Shown: positions 13,707 through 20,369, numbered from the stretch's first letter. The stretch: DNA of 20,395 nt from a virus (IMGVR_UViG_3300042923_000156:1-20395), one strand, 5' to 3'. Numbers and translations: made by a program. Notes: generated by a model from the sequence alone, not told the origin.

Positions 13707-15350
13707 TTACGGTGCAACGTAGGTGAAGACCCACGAAGCAGTAGCGCCAGTAGCAAGTTCCTTACCTGCACGAGCAACAGCAGTAATAGTCTTCGGCGTG
13801 CCGTTGACCACAGTAATCACAGCGCCGTTGTTAAGGTTGGTTGCACCATCCTTGTACTGAACGCCGTTCACAGTCGGAATCGTGATGACGTTATCAGTGA
13901 AGTCAGGCTCAACCGGCACAACTTCCTCAAGAGCGTCACTGTCAGAATCCTCCTGCACAATCACGCCAGGACCGTCCCAAACAATCTGGTCACCCTTAAC
14001 TGCACGAGTAGTGGACTCAGTGTAGCCACCCTCAACAGCCGTAGCCGTGATCGTAAGAACCTCAGCCGCCTCATCAGGCCCAACGTAAATGCTACCGTTG
14101 TTACTAATCCGCGTGAACGGGGAAGTCTGACCAGTCAGAGTCAACTGAAGAGCCGCAACCCCGCCAACAGGGCTAGTAACTCCCTCAACGCGGATATCGT
14201 AAAGTACGCCACGCTCAAGCGCAGTAGCCTCAACAGTGCCCGCACGATCGGTGAACGTGAATCCGCCGATATCAGTAATCACACGCTGATCGTTAATAAC
14301 GATAGTGTCCTCACGAAGCGAGTTGAACAGAATAAGCGGTGCGAACGGTGACGCGCTAATCGTCTGCCAATGGTGAAGCCAGTGGTTCGTAGTCATCTTC
14401 GCAGGGTTGAACTGTGAAGTCGTCTGAATAAGGTTATCAGCAACCACGAAGAACTTGTTAGAAGTCAGGATAGCCTGAGCACCATCAATACCAATGTCCT
14501 CACTAGGCAGAACAATGCGGCGCGCTTCCATAGAAGCCTTGTCCATGTTAAATGCTGCGGCCAGAGCCTCAACATCCATAGCGGCCTCAGACTTGGCAGT
14601 CGTGATGAGAACCAGTTCATCAGGCGTGGTTGCAATCGGCATACCTGCCGGGTTGTAAATACGCGAAATAAACGGAAGAGTGTTCTTCATCTCACGCAGA
14701 CGGCGAAGCAGGAACTTAGACTCTTCAGCACCGGAAGTCTTATCCCCAACATCAGGAACATTAATGTTGAAGTATGCGCCGTTACGATCAAACTCACGAA
14801 GAATTCGAGTCATAAGCTTGTACTCATCGTACTGGTCCGAAGTCTGCGGAACCTGCATAGCACTCGTAACAAACGAGCCAAGTTGCCCGCCAAGAAGTGC
14901 CGTGCGCAGACCCGGAACGTTGATCGTAAAGACGTACCGATCCTGACGATTACGCTTATGGAACGCGGAACGTACCTCAATATCGTGCTGACCGAAAATC
15001 TCCTTCTCCAGTTCGTCACGATCAGAGTCATAATCAACAGCCGTCAGAAGACCCAACTGAATTTCTTCAATCGTCTCACCCTCCTCAAGCGTGCCAATCT
15101 TAAACTCACGAAGCGGGTTCGTCCAAAGAGTGTTACGGAACATGACCATAGCCAACTGGTCAACAAACGCCTCTTCAACCTTATTGCGCCCAGGAATCCA
15201 GTTCCAGATATTGTCAATCGTAGAACGCAGATTAGCCTGAGTAGCCTCAGGAATGCGCGTGGTGTACTCATCACCAGCAACATTGCGAACAGCGTTAAGC
15301 CAGGCCGCCGAATCAATCTTCTCGACCAGAGGCCGAATATTCTTTACCAT
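13707..15350 (-). CDS. Major capsid protein with Ig-like C-terminal domains, phi29 gp8-like
   Basis: A 547-aa capsid subunit. Residues 1-346 form the HK97-type core as in phi29 gp8 (for example EFKIGTLEEGETIEEIQLGLL, 82-102). Residues 360-453 look like a BIG2-type Ig domain, which gp8 also carries. An acidic linker (about 466-483) leads to a further beta-rich domain (484-547, VNGVQYKDGATNL...TASWVFTYVAP) that gp8 (448 aa) lacks. The extra domain may replace a separate head fibre, as no 8.5 homologue is seen. It has the best ribosome binding site in the genome (AAGGAGG, 8-nt spacer), as expected for the most abundant protein. Confidence 0.95.
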   Translation of the reverse strand: MVKNIRPLVEKIDSAAWLNAVRNVAGDEYTTRIPEATQANLRSTIDNIWNWIPGRNKVEEAFVDQLAMVMFRNTLWTNPLREFKIGTLEEGETIEEIQLGLLTAVDYDSDRDELEKEIFGQHDIEVRSAFHKRNRQDRYVFTINVPGLRTALLGGQLGSFVTSAMQVPQTSDQYDEYKLMTRILREFDRNGAYFNINVPDVGDKTSGAEESKFLLRRLREMKNTLPFISRIYNPAGMPIATTPDELVLITTAKSEAAMDVEALAAAFNMDKASMEARRIVLPSEDIGIDGAQAILTSNKFFVVADNLIQTTSQFNPAKMTTNHWLHHWQTISASPFAPLILFNSLREDTIVINDQRVITDIGGFTFTDRAGTVEATALERGVLYDIRVEGVTSPVGGVAALQLTLTGQTSPFTRISNNGSIYVGPDEAAEVLTITATAVEGGYTESTTRAVKGDQIVWDGPGVIVQEDSDSDALEEVVPVEPDFTDNVITIPTVNGVQYKDGATNLNNGAVITVVNGTPKTITAVARAGKELATGATASWVFTYVAP

Positions 15351-15353
15351 GTG

Positions 15354-15671
15354 CTAGTCCTCCTTAAAGAACTGGTCAAAGCCTTCTTTTACAGGTGTTT
15401 CGGGCTGTTCATTATTCTCCTGACCGGCCCGAGGATCAGCGGGAATTTGGTTGGCAAGACGCCAGTTTGCCGCCATTTGCTTCTGAATTTCCATATCCCT
15501 TGCGGCGATGGTGGAATCTTTATCCTGATTCTGAGTAGTCAGTTCAGCGATGTGAGCCGTAGCGGTATTGATTTCTTCATTGTGCAACTCAAGCAGAGTC
15601 TGAGCAATAACAGCCGGGTCGATATTATCCTTACCCTCAAGACTGTTAATGTACTCTTCAACCTTACCCAT
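15354..15671 (-). CDS. Scaffolding protein, phi29 gp7-like
   Basis: A 105-aa protein directly upstream of the capsid gene, separated by 3 nt. It has a short N-terminal helix (GKVEEYINSLEG), a long predicted coiled coil (about 25-75, LLELHNEEINTATAHIAELTTQNQDKD), and a charged C-terminus (GFDQFFKED) typical of capsid-binding ends of scaffolds. Size matches phi29 gp7 (98 aa). Start at 15669-15671 with AGGAG 6 nt upstream. It should guide prohead assembly and then leave. Confidence 0.88.
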   Translation of the reverse strand: MGKVEEYINSLEGKDNIDPAVIAQTLLELHNEEINTATAHIAELTTQNQDKDSTIAARDMEIQKQMAANWRLANQIPADPRAGQENNEQPETPVKEGFDQFFKED

Positions 15672-15692
15672 TTTATTCTCCTGATATTAAGC

Positions 15693-15722
15693 GAGGGGAG
15701 GACACCTAAGTGTCCTCCCCTC
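15693..15722 (-). terminator. Perfect 13-bp hairpin ahead of the scaffold gene
   Basis: GAGGGGAGGACAC (15693-15705) pairs with GTGTCCTCCCCTC (15710-15722) over a CTAA loop. It lies about 20 nt before the scaffold start, in the leader of the morphogenesis genes. No U-tract on the minus strand. It directly abuts the TAATCGGGCA repeat at 15723. Confidence 0.6.
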
Positions 15723-15732
15723 TAATCGGGCA
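15723..15732 (-). repeat. Inverted partner of the CCCGATTA leader repeat
   Basis: TAATCGGGCA at 15723-15732 is the exact complement of TGCCCGATTA at 16274-16283. The two copies face each other across the 15851-16255 gene, and each has a GC hairpin on its outer side. Confidence 0.6.
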
Positions 15733-15738
15733 TCCGGT

Positions 15739-15819
15739 GAGCAGACTCAGCAGGTTGCAAGGCCCATCCTACCATGATCCCGAGCCAACGGGTGCATCAT
15801 CTGGTAGCCTGTCCCGCTC
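15739..15819 (-). ncRNA. Candidate structured RNA element between the 15851 and scaffold genes
   Basis: This gene-free 81-nt stretch can fold into one nested stem: GAGC (15739) with GCTC (15816), CAGG (15751) with CCTG (15808), CTACCA (15769) with TGGTAG (15802), TGAT (15775) with ATCA (15796), and CCCG (15779) with CGGG (15789), closing an AGCCAA loop. The pairings are direct from the sequence. Whether it works as a leader regulator, processing signal or independent RNA is unknown. No known riboswitch motif recognised. Confidence 0.4.
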
Positions 15820-15850
15820 TATTCCGAATACCACATTTATGAAATTTTGA

Positions 15851-16255
15851 TTACTTAGATGCAGGCTTAGGCGTCGGCTTAGGCGCATCCTCAGCCGGTG
15901 CCTCATCCATCTCAACACCATTAGCATCGGTAGTGCGACGGGCCTTGTGCTTAGGCACCAGAACGAAAGTCAGAGTAACTTCACCCTGATAAACAGGGTT
16001 GCCGCTCTTCTCGCGCGTACCAACAACGGTGCGCTTCGAGTCATCGCGGGCCTTAAGCGAAGCCGTCTTACCAAGCGCGTTAGCCGCCTCAGCGATTGAC
16101 ACGCGCTCAGTAATCTCCTTTGCCGCATCAATCGTGACAGTCCACGAAGTCTTAGGGTCCTTAGCGGCCGCCTCAGCGAAAGCCTCAAAGGTCTCCTTAT
16201 AGGGGTTCTCCTTCTCAGGAGCAACATACGTTCCGAAAGTTCCGATGGGAGCCAT
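15851..16255 (-). CDS. Conserved hypothetical protein, possible DNA-binding replication accessory
   Basis: A 134-aa product, about 72% identical by eye over 104 residues to the 1941-2273 protein. The core (IGTFGTYVAPEKENPY; WTVTIDAAKEI; KTASLKARDDSKR; GEVTLTFVLVPKHKARR) is followed by a unique acidic and Pro/Ala-rich tail (about 112-134). The start at 16253-16255 has AAAGGA 9 nt upstream; the longer reading would begin inside the 16294-16324 hairpin. It lies between the polymerase and morphogenesis genes. The phi29 dsDNA-binding protein gp6 is otherwise unaccounted for, so a gp6-like role is possible, but no sequence motif shows it. Confidence 0.85.
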   Translation of the reverse strand: MAPIGTFGTYVAPEKENPYKETFEAFAEAAAKDPKTSWTVTIDAAKEITERVSIAEAANALGKTASLKARDDSKRTVVGTREKSGNPVYQGEVTLTFVLVPKHKARRTTDANGVEMDEAPAEDAPKPTPKPASK

Positions 16256-16269
16256 TTCAATCATTCCTT

Positions 16270-16283
16270 TGTTTGCCCGATTA
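16270..16283 (-). repeat. 14-bp leader repeat ahead of the 15851-16255 gene
   Basis: TGTTTGCCCGATTA (plus strand) lies just upstream of the ribosome binding site; the identical 14-mer stands in the same place ahead of the SSB-like gene (19770-19783). Candidate operator or translational control site. Confidence 0.65.
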
Positions 16284-16293
16284 GGGATTGGGG

Positions 16294-16324
16294 AGGGGCG
16301 AGACATTTTAGGTGTCTCGCCCCT
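16294..16324 (-). terminator. Perfect 12-bp hairpin after the DNA polymerase gene
   Basis: AGGGGCGAGACA (16294-16305) pairs with TGTCTCGCCCCT (16313-16324) over a TTTTAGG loop, 28 nt after the polymerase stop codon. No U-tract follows on the minus strand. It separates the replication genes from the next gene and could reduce read-through. Confidence 0.6.
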
Positions 16325-16351
16325 GCTGATGTATCAACCTTAGCACACGTG

Positions 16352-18109
16352 CTAGCGAAGTTTCAACTCAAAAGGTACATCACGCAGAACAACCCCGCCC
16401 GGCACCACCTGAGGATTCAGTTTACCGTGAATAATTTTACCGTCTTTAAGATCGTCAAAAGTCAACGCACCAGACGTCTCAATTGGTAGCCCAGCAATTC
16501 TGTTAACATACTCGCCGTCATGTTTCAGTTCGAGATACGCTTTCGGCCGAATGTAAAAGGCATTCTTAAAGTTGTATTCGTGCTTCCATGCACCAAGTTT
16601 TGTCGGGTGAATATCAATGGAATCTGGAATCGAATCCTGCAAAAGATGTAGGCTGTCCGTGTCCGCGTAAGCGAATACTGGATAGTTGTTCTGAGCGGCA
16701 CGGATTGTGATATCTCTCGCATATGAAGTGATAAACACACCTGCCGCTGTGTAAACGGGATCACGAGTTTCAGGGTCTGATCGAACCAAACGAACTTTAC
16801 CATCTTCGAGGACGGGAATTTTTGACGTAACGTTGGGGTTTGACGCAAACTTTCCATAAAGACTATTAAGATGTAGCTTTGCAATCTCACGTTTTCCTCC
16901 TGTTTCGTTCGCTTTGATTTCCGACCATTTATCAATGTATGTGTCAAACAAGCCAGTTTCAGCCTTGAAAGACCATCCGCCTTCATAAGACAAAACTTCA
17001 ATGTCATAGTGGTCTAGGTACAAATCCCAGTCCACATTTGTCACCATAAGCGTTGTTGGCTCAGTAATCTCTCGCAGATACTCAGTACCAACAAACATGT
17101 TAGTACCCTTGATCTGAATGCATGGGATGTGATCTTTCTTCAACTTCCCTGTAAACGTCACACTAAAAATTGTCAGCGGGTACTCGTCAGTAGGGTTTGG
17201 AGCACCCTTAAACGGTTGCGGCATGTCATACGGGATGGGGTATGACTTCATAACATGCGGATAAAGGGAATTAACATCAAGCACAAGGCCAGAACCTACA
17301 ATGCGCCCAGAAAACCTAGGATCTGCATACGTGAAGCCGCCACGATATGCCCGTCTAATGTCACTATCAATCTCGAAATGTAGTGTGGGGAAGAGTGAAT
17401 CGAAATACTTTGCACCATTGAGTTTCTTGTACTCGGCCAGAGCGTCACTTGCAACAGTCAATTTAGTCATCCCATTCGCTATAACTTGCTTCATTGCCTG
17501 AGCGATGATAGAAACATCGCGCCTCACATAGTCTTCTTCTTCAGCATCCAGCACATGCCCAACCGGGCGAAACTTCTTATAATCAAGTTCACCCTTAGAC
17601 ATTTCCAAATTGAATGACTTAGCAATTCGCCGCACACCCATTGGAAGTTTCTTTAGCGAATCTCTAAACTCTGTCGTGAAACCGGTGTCCCACTTCACAG
17701 TAATAGAGTAAAACTTGCCCATATCAGAAATGAGCGTTTTAAAGGTGTTGGTCATTCCCAACACCTTTTCTTCAAGGTGTATGTAGCCGTGCTTCAAAAG
17801 CCAATCAAGGATGAAAGCACCGTCGAATCTGAGATTGTGGAAGTAGACTGTTCCGTTTCCCCTAGAAACTCTCTCCATGAACGAGCCGACATTGTTTCCA
17901 ATTTCGACTTTTTCATATTCTGGAGTATCAATGGGCACGAATCCCCAAGCCCACACTCGGCAATCGTGAGGATCTGTTGTTGTCTCGAAGTCTGCACAGT
18001 AGTCAATCCTTGTGTCTTTCTTGCCACGGCTACTAGTTCGCGGCTTCTTAATTACTTCTCTAACCGATGCCGCATTCTTCGTAAAGAATGCGTCAAGAGT
18101 CATTGACAT
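16352..18109 (-). CDS. Protein-primed family-B DNA polymerase (phi29 type)
   Basis: A 585-aa replicative polymerase, primed by the terminal protein. Exonuclease motifs: Exo I D40-F-E42-T, Exo II N92-L-R-F-D96, Exo III Y194-x3-D198. The YRGG-F linker motif is at 255-259. Polymerase motif A is D278-V-N-S-L-Y-P, motif B K411-L-H-L-N-S-L-Y-G, motif C Y481-A-D-T-D-S, and the KxY motif K523-A-Y. All catalytic residues are present, so it should be active in synthesis, proofreading and strand displacement. Length is close to the 575 aa of phi29 polymerase. Start overlaps the upstream stop as TAATG; a second ATG follows two codons later. Confidence 0.98.
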   Translation of the reverse strand: MSMTLDAFFTKNAASVREVIKKPRTSSRGKKDTRIDYCADFETTTDPHDCRVWAWGFVPIDTPEYEKVEIGNNVGSFMERVSRGNGTVYFHNLRFDGAFILDWLLKHGYIHLEEKVLGMTNTFKTLISDMGKFYSITVKWDTGFTTEFRDSLKKLPMGVRRIAKSFNLEMSKGELDYKKFRPVGHVLDAEEEDYVRRDVSIIAQAMKQVIANGMTKLTVASDALAEYKKLNGAKYFDSLFPTLHFEIDSDIRRAYRGGFTYADPRFSGRIVGSGLVLDVNSLYPHVMKSYPIPYDMPQPFKGAPNPTDEYPLTIFSVTFTGKLKKDHIPCIQIKGTNMFVGTEYLREITEPTTLMVTNVDWDLYLDHYDIEVLSYEGGWSFKAETGLFDTYIDKWSEIKANETGGKREIAKLHLNSLYGKFASNPNVTSKIPVLEDGKVRLVRSDPETRDPVYTAAGVFITSYARDITIRAAQNNYPVFAYADTDSLHLLQDSIPDSIDIHPTKLGAWKHEYNFKNAFYIRPKAYLELKHDGEYVNRIAGLPIETSGALTFDDLKDGKIIHGKLNPQVVPGGVVLRDVPFELKLR

Positions 18110-19032
18110 TATTTACCCTTACGCTGACGGCGATCCACGCGGAAATCGTTGCGCTGTGTTTTCAGATTAGCCTGCTGTTGAGCAACCCCAGCCTCTCGCG
18201 TGGCTTTACGCTTTTCACTTTCATCAATAGCCCAATCGGCGGCAGGGATAGCCTCATGGAATTTCTGCTCAATAACTCTATCCTGACGTCGCTCCTTAAA
18301 GTTACCCTCATTACGCTCCTTTTCAAGTTCGTAAAAGAGGAAAATTCCAGAAGCAACGTTAGTGCCAAACCAGAAAAGGTCAAAGGCGTCATCATCCATT
18401 TGATGCACCTTAACCTCAAGAGAAAGATTGTCGCCAATTTCAGAGGCTCGCTCACTATCGCCAAGATAGTCAAGAACTTTCTGCAAGCGCTCACGCTCTT
18501 CAGAAAGTTTTTCACCAAGGTATTCAGGCCGCATCTGATCTTTTAGTTGCGCCGTCAACTTCTCCATTGCACTCTGGCTCGCAATATCAGACGCTTCACG
18601 ATCGAATCGCTTATACGGTCCAAAACGCCCATGGCCTCCAGCCTTAGGAAGCGCCGTAGCAAGATCTTTAATAGCAAACCCTGTCGGGGACTTAACACCG
18701 CTAAGGTTGTCATCCCGCCTATTTTGAAGATCATCGAGCCTACGCTCAGTGGGCTTGTAAATCTTGTTAAAGTAGCCCGCGCGCAAAGGTGCGCCACCCT
18801 GCCCCGCTACAAACTGGTTGCTACGATTCATAAATGTCTTAAGTTCGCCAAGATATTCACGCATACGTTCCGGGCTACGCATACGATTATGGGCGCTAGG
18901 GTCGCGGCGAGGATCAAACTCAGAGCCGCCGACCTTAGCGCCCTTAGTGCGCTCAGTACGGTTAATCTTATTACTTACTGCTTTATATGCCTTGTCAATT
19001 TCTTTCTTAAGGCGCTCGCTCTCAGCGCTCAT
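18109..19032 (-). CDS. Terminal protein (replication primer), by position
   Basis: A 307-aa protein encoded directly upstream of, and overlapping, the polymerase gene, as the terminal protein is in phi29 (266 aa). It is highly charged and helical: a basic N-terminal domain (1-75), an intermediate region (NQFVAGQGGAPLRAGYF, about 72-88), and a long helical part (about 155-215). The C-terminus is Lys/Arg-rich (RKATREAG...DRRQRKGK). In phi29 the primer residue is a Ser near the C-terminal domain; the equivalent cannot be assigned here. No transmembrane segments. Start overlaps the 53-aa gene as ATGA. Position and composition support the call; sequence alone would not. Confidence 0.8.
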   Translation of the reverse strand: MSAESERLKKEIDKAYKAVSNKINRTERTKGAKVGGSEFDPRRDPSAHNRMRSPERMREYLGELKTFMNRSNQFVAGQGGAPLRAGYFNKIYKPTERRLDDLQNRRDDNLSGVKSPTGFAIKDLATALPKAGGHGRFGPYKRFDREASDIASQSAMEKLTAQLKDQMRPEYLGEKLSEERERLQKVLDYLGDSERASEIGDNLSLEVKVHQMDDDAFDLFWFGTNVASGIFLFYELEKERNEGNFKERRQDRVIEQKFHEAIPAADWAIDESEKRKATREAGVAQQQANLKTQRNDFRVDRRQRKGK

Positions 19033-19190
19033 GCGCCCGCACCGGTGCCAACAGTGAAGCGCGCTACACCGTGCGCCTCTTTAAGATCGGTAAAAGTATC
19101 GAGAAGCAACTCGAAAGCGTTAGGCTCGCCGTGTCTAACAACAATCCAAACTTTCCACAGACCATCACGCCAACGAATTTTTGCACGCAT
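19029..19190 (-). CDS. Small hypothetical protein (53 aa) ahead of the terminal protein
   Basis: The start at 19188-19190 is preceded by AAGGAT with a 6-nt spacer; longer readings enter the 19221-19248 hairpin. The product begins MRAKIRWRDGLWKVWIVV and contains FELLLDTFTDLKEAHGV (residues 26-42). It looks like a compact beta-beta-alpha protein with aromatic and basic residues at its N-terminus. Its stop overlaps the terminal-protein ATG, so the two are translationally coupled and it may assist early replication. No family recognised. Confidence 0.75.
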   Translation of the reverse strand: MRAKIRWRDGLWKVWIVVRHGEPNAFELLLDTFTDLKEAHGVARFTVGTGAGA

Positions 19191-19220
19191 TTTCTTATCC
19201 TTGTCCCGAGACGCGAAACA

Positions 19221-19248
19221 GGGCCAGCCAGTGAAAACTGACTGGCCC
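19221..19248 (-). terminator. Hairpin with GAAA loop between the SSB-like and 53-aa genes
   Basis: GGGCCAGCCAGT (19221-19232) pairs with ACTGACTGGCCC (19237-19248), with one mismatch and a 4-nt loop (GAAA on the plus strand). On the minus strand TGTTTC follows, only a weak U-tract. Probably partial termination, giving more SSB-like protein than terminal protein. Confidence 0.55.
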
Positions 19249-19303
19249 CGCAAGGTGTTGAGTTATTATTAAGTTATATGTTTCTTACTACCGTGGCGAA
19301 AGT

Positions 19304-19756
19304 TCAGACGTACTTAAGCGTCAGGAAGAAGAATCCGTTACGACCCTTTTCGCGAACCGCGCGAACCTCAAGCGGCTCCTCCCAAGTGTCCGGCGTACCG
19401 AACATCGACGGGTGAAGAACCTGCTTGAGCGACTGAGCGATGCCCTTAGAAGTGGCGTAATACGCCTCTCCATCCTCAGCAACGAGCGTGGTACGAATAC
19501 CGGACTCAAGTTCGCCCGTGTTCTCGTTCGCAATATCGACCTCCTGGAGAACGATATCAACCACGCGAACAGCAAAACCGTCCTTGCCAGCCTCAGTGGC
19601 AAGATCGTTGAGCGACTTGGCGCTGTTGACTGCCTGAAGATACTTCATCTTTTCAGCGCGCGTGTTCGTCTTGAGCGACGAGTAAACACCCGCCGCCTCA
19701 GTGATGCTCTCAACCGTGGCGCGAACGGGGGTCTGAACTGCAACTGCATCCGACAT
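19304..19756 (-). CDS. Probable single-stranded DNA-binding protein (phi29 gp5 position)
   Basis: A 150-aa product of the first gene of the operon, with a strong ribosome binding site (AAGGAG, 6-nt spacer). The N-terminal third is helical; residues 62-150 form a beta-rich domain (VRVVDIVLQEVDIAN, GIRTTLVAEDGEAYYATSKGIAQSL, PLEVRAVREK, ending FFFLTLKYV). This pattern resembles the phi29-group SSBs and related small-phage proteins that coat the displaced strand. The call rests on fold pattern and place in the replication block. Its leader shares a 14-bp repeat with the 15851-16255 gene. Confidence 0.65.
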   Translation of the reverse strand: MSDAVAVQTPVRATVESITEAAGVYSSLKTNTRAEKMKYLQAVNSAKSLNDLATEAGKDGFAVRVVDIVLQEVDIANENTGELESGIRTTLVAEDGEAYYATSKGIAQSLKQVLHPSMFGTPDTWEEPLEVRAVREKGRNGFFFLTLKYV

Positions 19757-19769
19757 TTATTTCTCCTTG

Positions 19770-19783
19770 TGTTTGCCCGATTA
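19770..19783 (-). repeat. 14-bp leader repeat ahead of the SSB-like gene
   Basis: TGTTTGCCCGATTA, identical to 16270-16283 and likewise positioned a few bases upstream of the ribosome binding site in the leader. Shared control of the two genes is inferred. Confidence 0.65.
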
Positions 19784-19825
19784 TTGTGGGTCTTATTGGG
19801 TGGATGTTAGCCACGAAGCACATGC

Positions 19826-19853
19826 ATTATGGGTTTGCCGTTACTTCTGCTAA
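19826..19853 (-). promoter_or_regulatory. Candidate promoter of the main operon
   Basis: On the minus strand a -35-like TTAGCA (19848-19853, 4/6 to TTGACA) and a -10-like CATAAT (19826-19831, 5/6) are 16 bp apart. This places the start of transcription about 60 nt before the first gene. It is the best sigma70-type match seen in the gene-free right end. Confidence 0.5.
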
Positions 19854-19984
19854 CTCTCATTTCTGCACAGTCACCTACCACTTTGCAATGGGAACAATTA
19901 CGGTGAGGCTGTCATTAATTTGAGCAACCCGTTCCACAGAGGGTTAAACTGCCCGCCAATGTGTGCTTCAATACACTAAGCCAT

Positions 19985-20160
19985 AGACCGGTACTTAAAA
20001 CCTAGTCACAAGCCGGGATTCAAACCCATCTTCATTGAGCCGGATATTTAGTTGTTAATGGCGTTTATAGTCCGCAAGTGACTTTGCTTGGAATCCCAAC
20101 ATTGGGCGCGCGCCGAACATCTGTATTAGCGCCTTCCCGAGTAATCGACTGGGCTTTCTT
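19985..20160 (+). ncRNA. Candidate packaging RNA (pRNA-like), plus strand
   Basis: This part of the gene-free right end can form a three-way junction: GTCAC (20005-20009) with GTGAC (20078-20082), CCGG (20013-20016) with CCGG (20040-20043), a weak hairpin at 20051-20071, and a small CTTCATTGAG hairpin stacked in the second arm. The GGGATTCAAACCC stretch (20015-20027) closely resembles GGGGATTAAACCC of phi29 pRNA, where AACC is the right-hand kissing loop; here AAAC (20022-20025) could pair with GTTT (20063-20066) in the opposite hairpin. Location 240-410 bp from an end and outward orientation also fit phi29. A -10-like TACACT is at 19972; no good -35 is seen. Confidence 0.4.
20136..20160 (+). 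terminator. Possible terminator of the plus-strand RNA
   Basis: CCC-g-AGT (20136-20142) pairs with ACTGGG (20048+100, that is 20148-20153) over AATCG, followed by CTTTCTT. A weak stem with a pyrimidine-rich tail. It would give a plus-strand transcript of about 175 nt from 19985. Confidence 0.35.
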
Positions 20161-20170
20161 CCCCTCCCTG

Positions 20171-20191
20171 CCGATAGCTCAACTCTATCGG
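20171..20191. other. 7-bp perfect hairpin in the right-end region
   Basis: CCGATAG (20171-20177) and CTATCGG (20185-20191) surround a CTCAACT loop. No U-tract follows on either strand. It could be an RNA stem or a protein-binding site. Nothing else is seen between 20192 and 20253. Confidence 0.45.
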
Positions 20192-20253
20192 ATGCCATGA
20201 GTGGACGGTGTTAACGGCTCGAACAAACCTCCTTGTGGGAACCCTACAAACGT

Positions 20254-20369
20254 CATAAATATCCGCTTATTTGGATTTATGTTGATTAATAATGTTTAGG
20301 ACACATTTCATGAATATTCGGTTAATAAATTGGATTATTGATGTGTTAATTACATTTCAATCGGCAAAG
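20254..20369. promoter_or_regulatory. AT-rich subterminal region of the right end
   Basis: No gene is present. CATAAAT (20254-20260) pairs with ATTTATG (20275-20281), extended by CC/GG across a 2-nt bulge. The remainder is AT-rich, with repeated TTAAT words. On the minus strand TTGAAA (20355-20360) and AATAAT (20334-20339) resemble a promoter but with a short 15-bp spacer. Likely helps end opening during initiation or carries a second early promoter. Confidence 0.35.

Noticed and set aside
13653-14351. Plus-strand frame of about 230 codons opposite the capsid gene
   Set aside because: It is an antisense shadow of the strongly supported capsid gene, with Ser/Arg/Asn-rich nonsense composition and no ribosome binding site.
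14883-15725. Plus-strand frame of 280 codons opposite capsid and scaffold
   Set aside because: Antisense to two genes with clear family assignments; composition is dominated by codons complementary to the real genes.
15750-15801. 17-codon ORF in the gap before the scaffold gene (minus strand)
   Set aside because: No convincing ribosome binding site and it lies within the proposed RNA stem.
18547-19272. Plus-strand frame of about 240 codons opposite the terminal-protein gene
   Set aside because: It overlaps the terminal-protein and 53-aa genes on the other strand, has low-complexity Ala/Arg/Ser content and no recognisable domain.
20003-20045. tRNA-like T-arm (GGGATTCAAACCC)
   Set aside because: The flanks do not form a 5-bp T-stem, no acceptor, D or anticodon arms fit around it, and no 3' CCA context is present.
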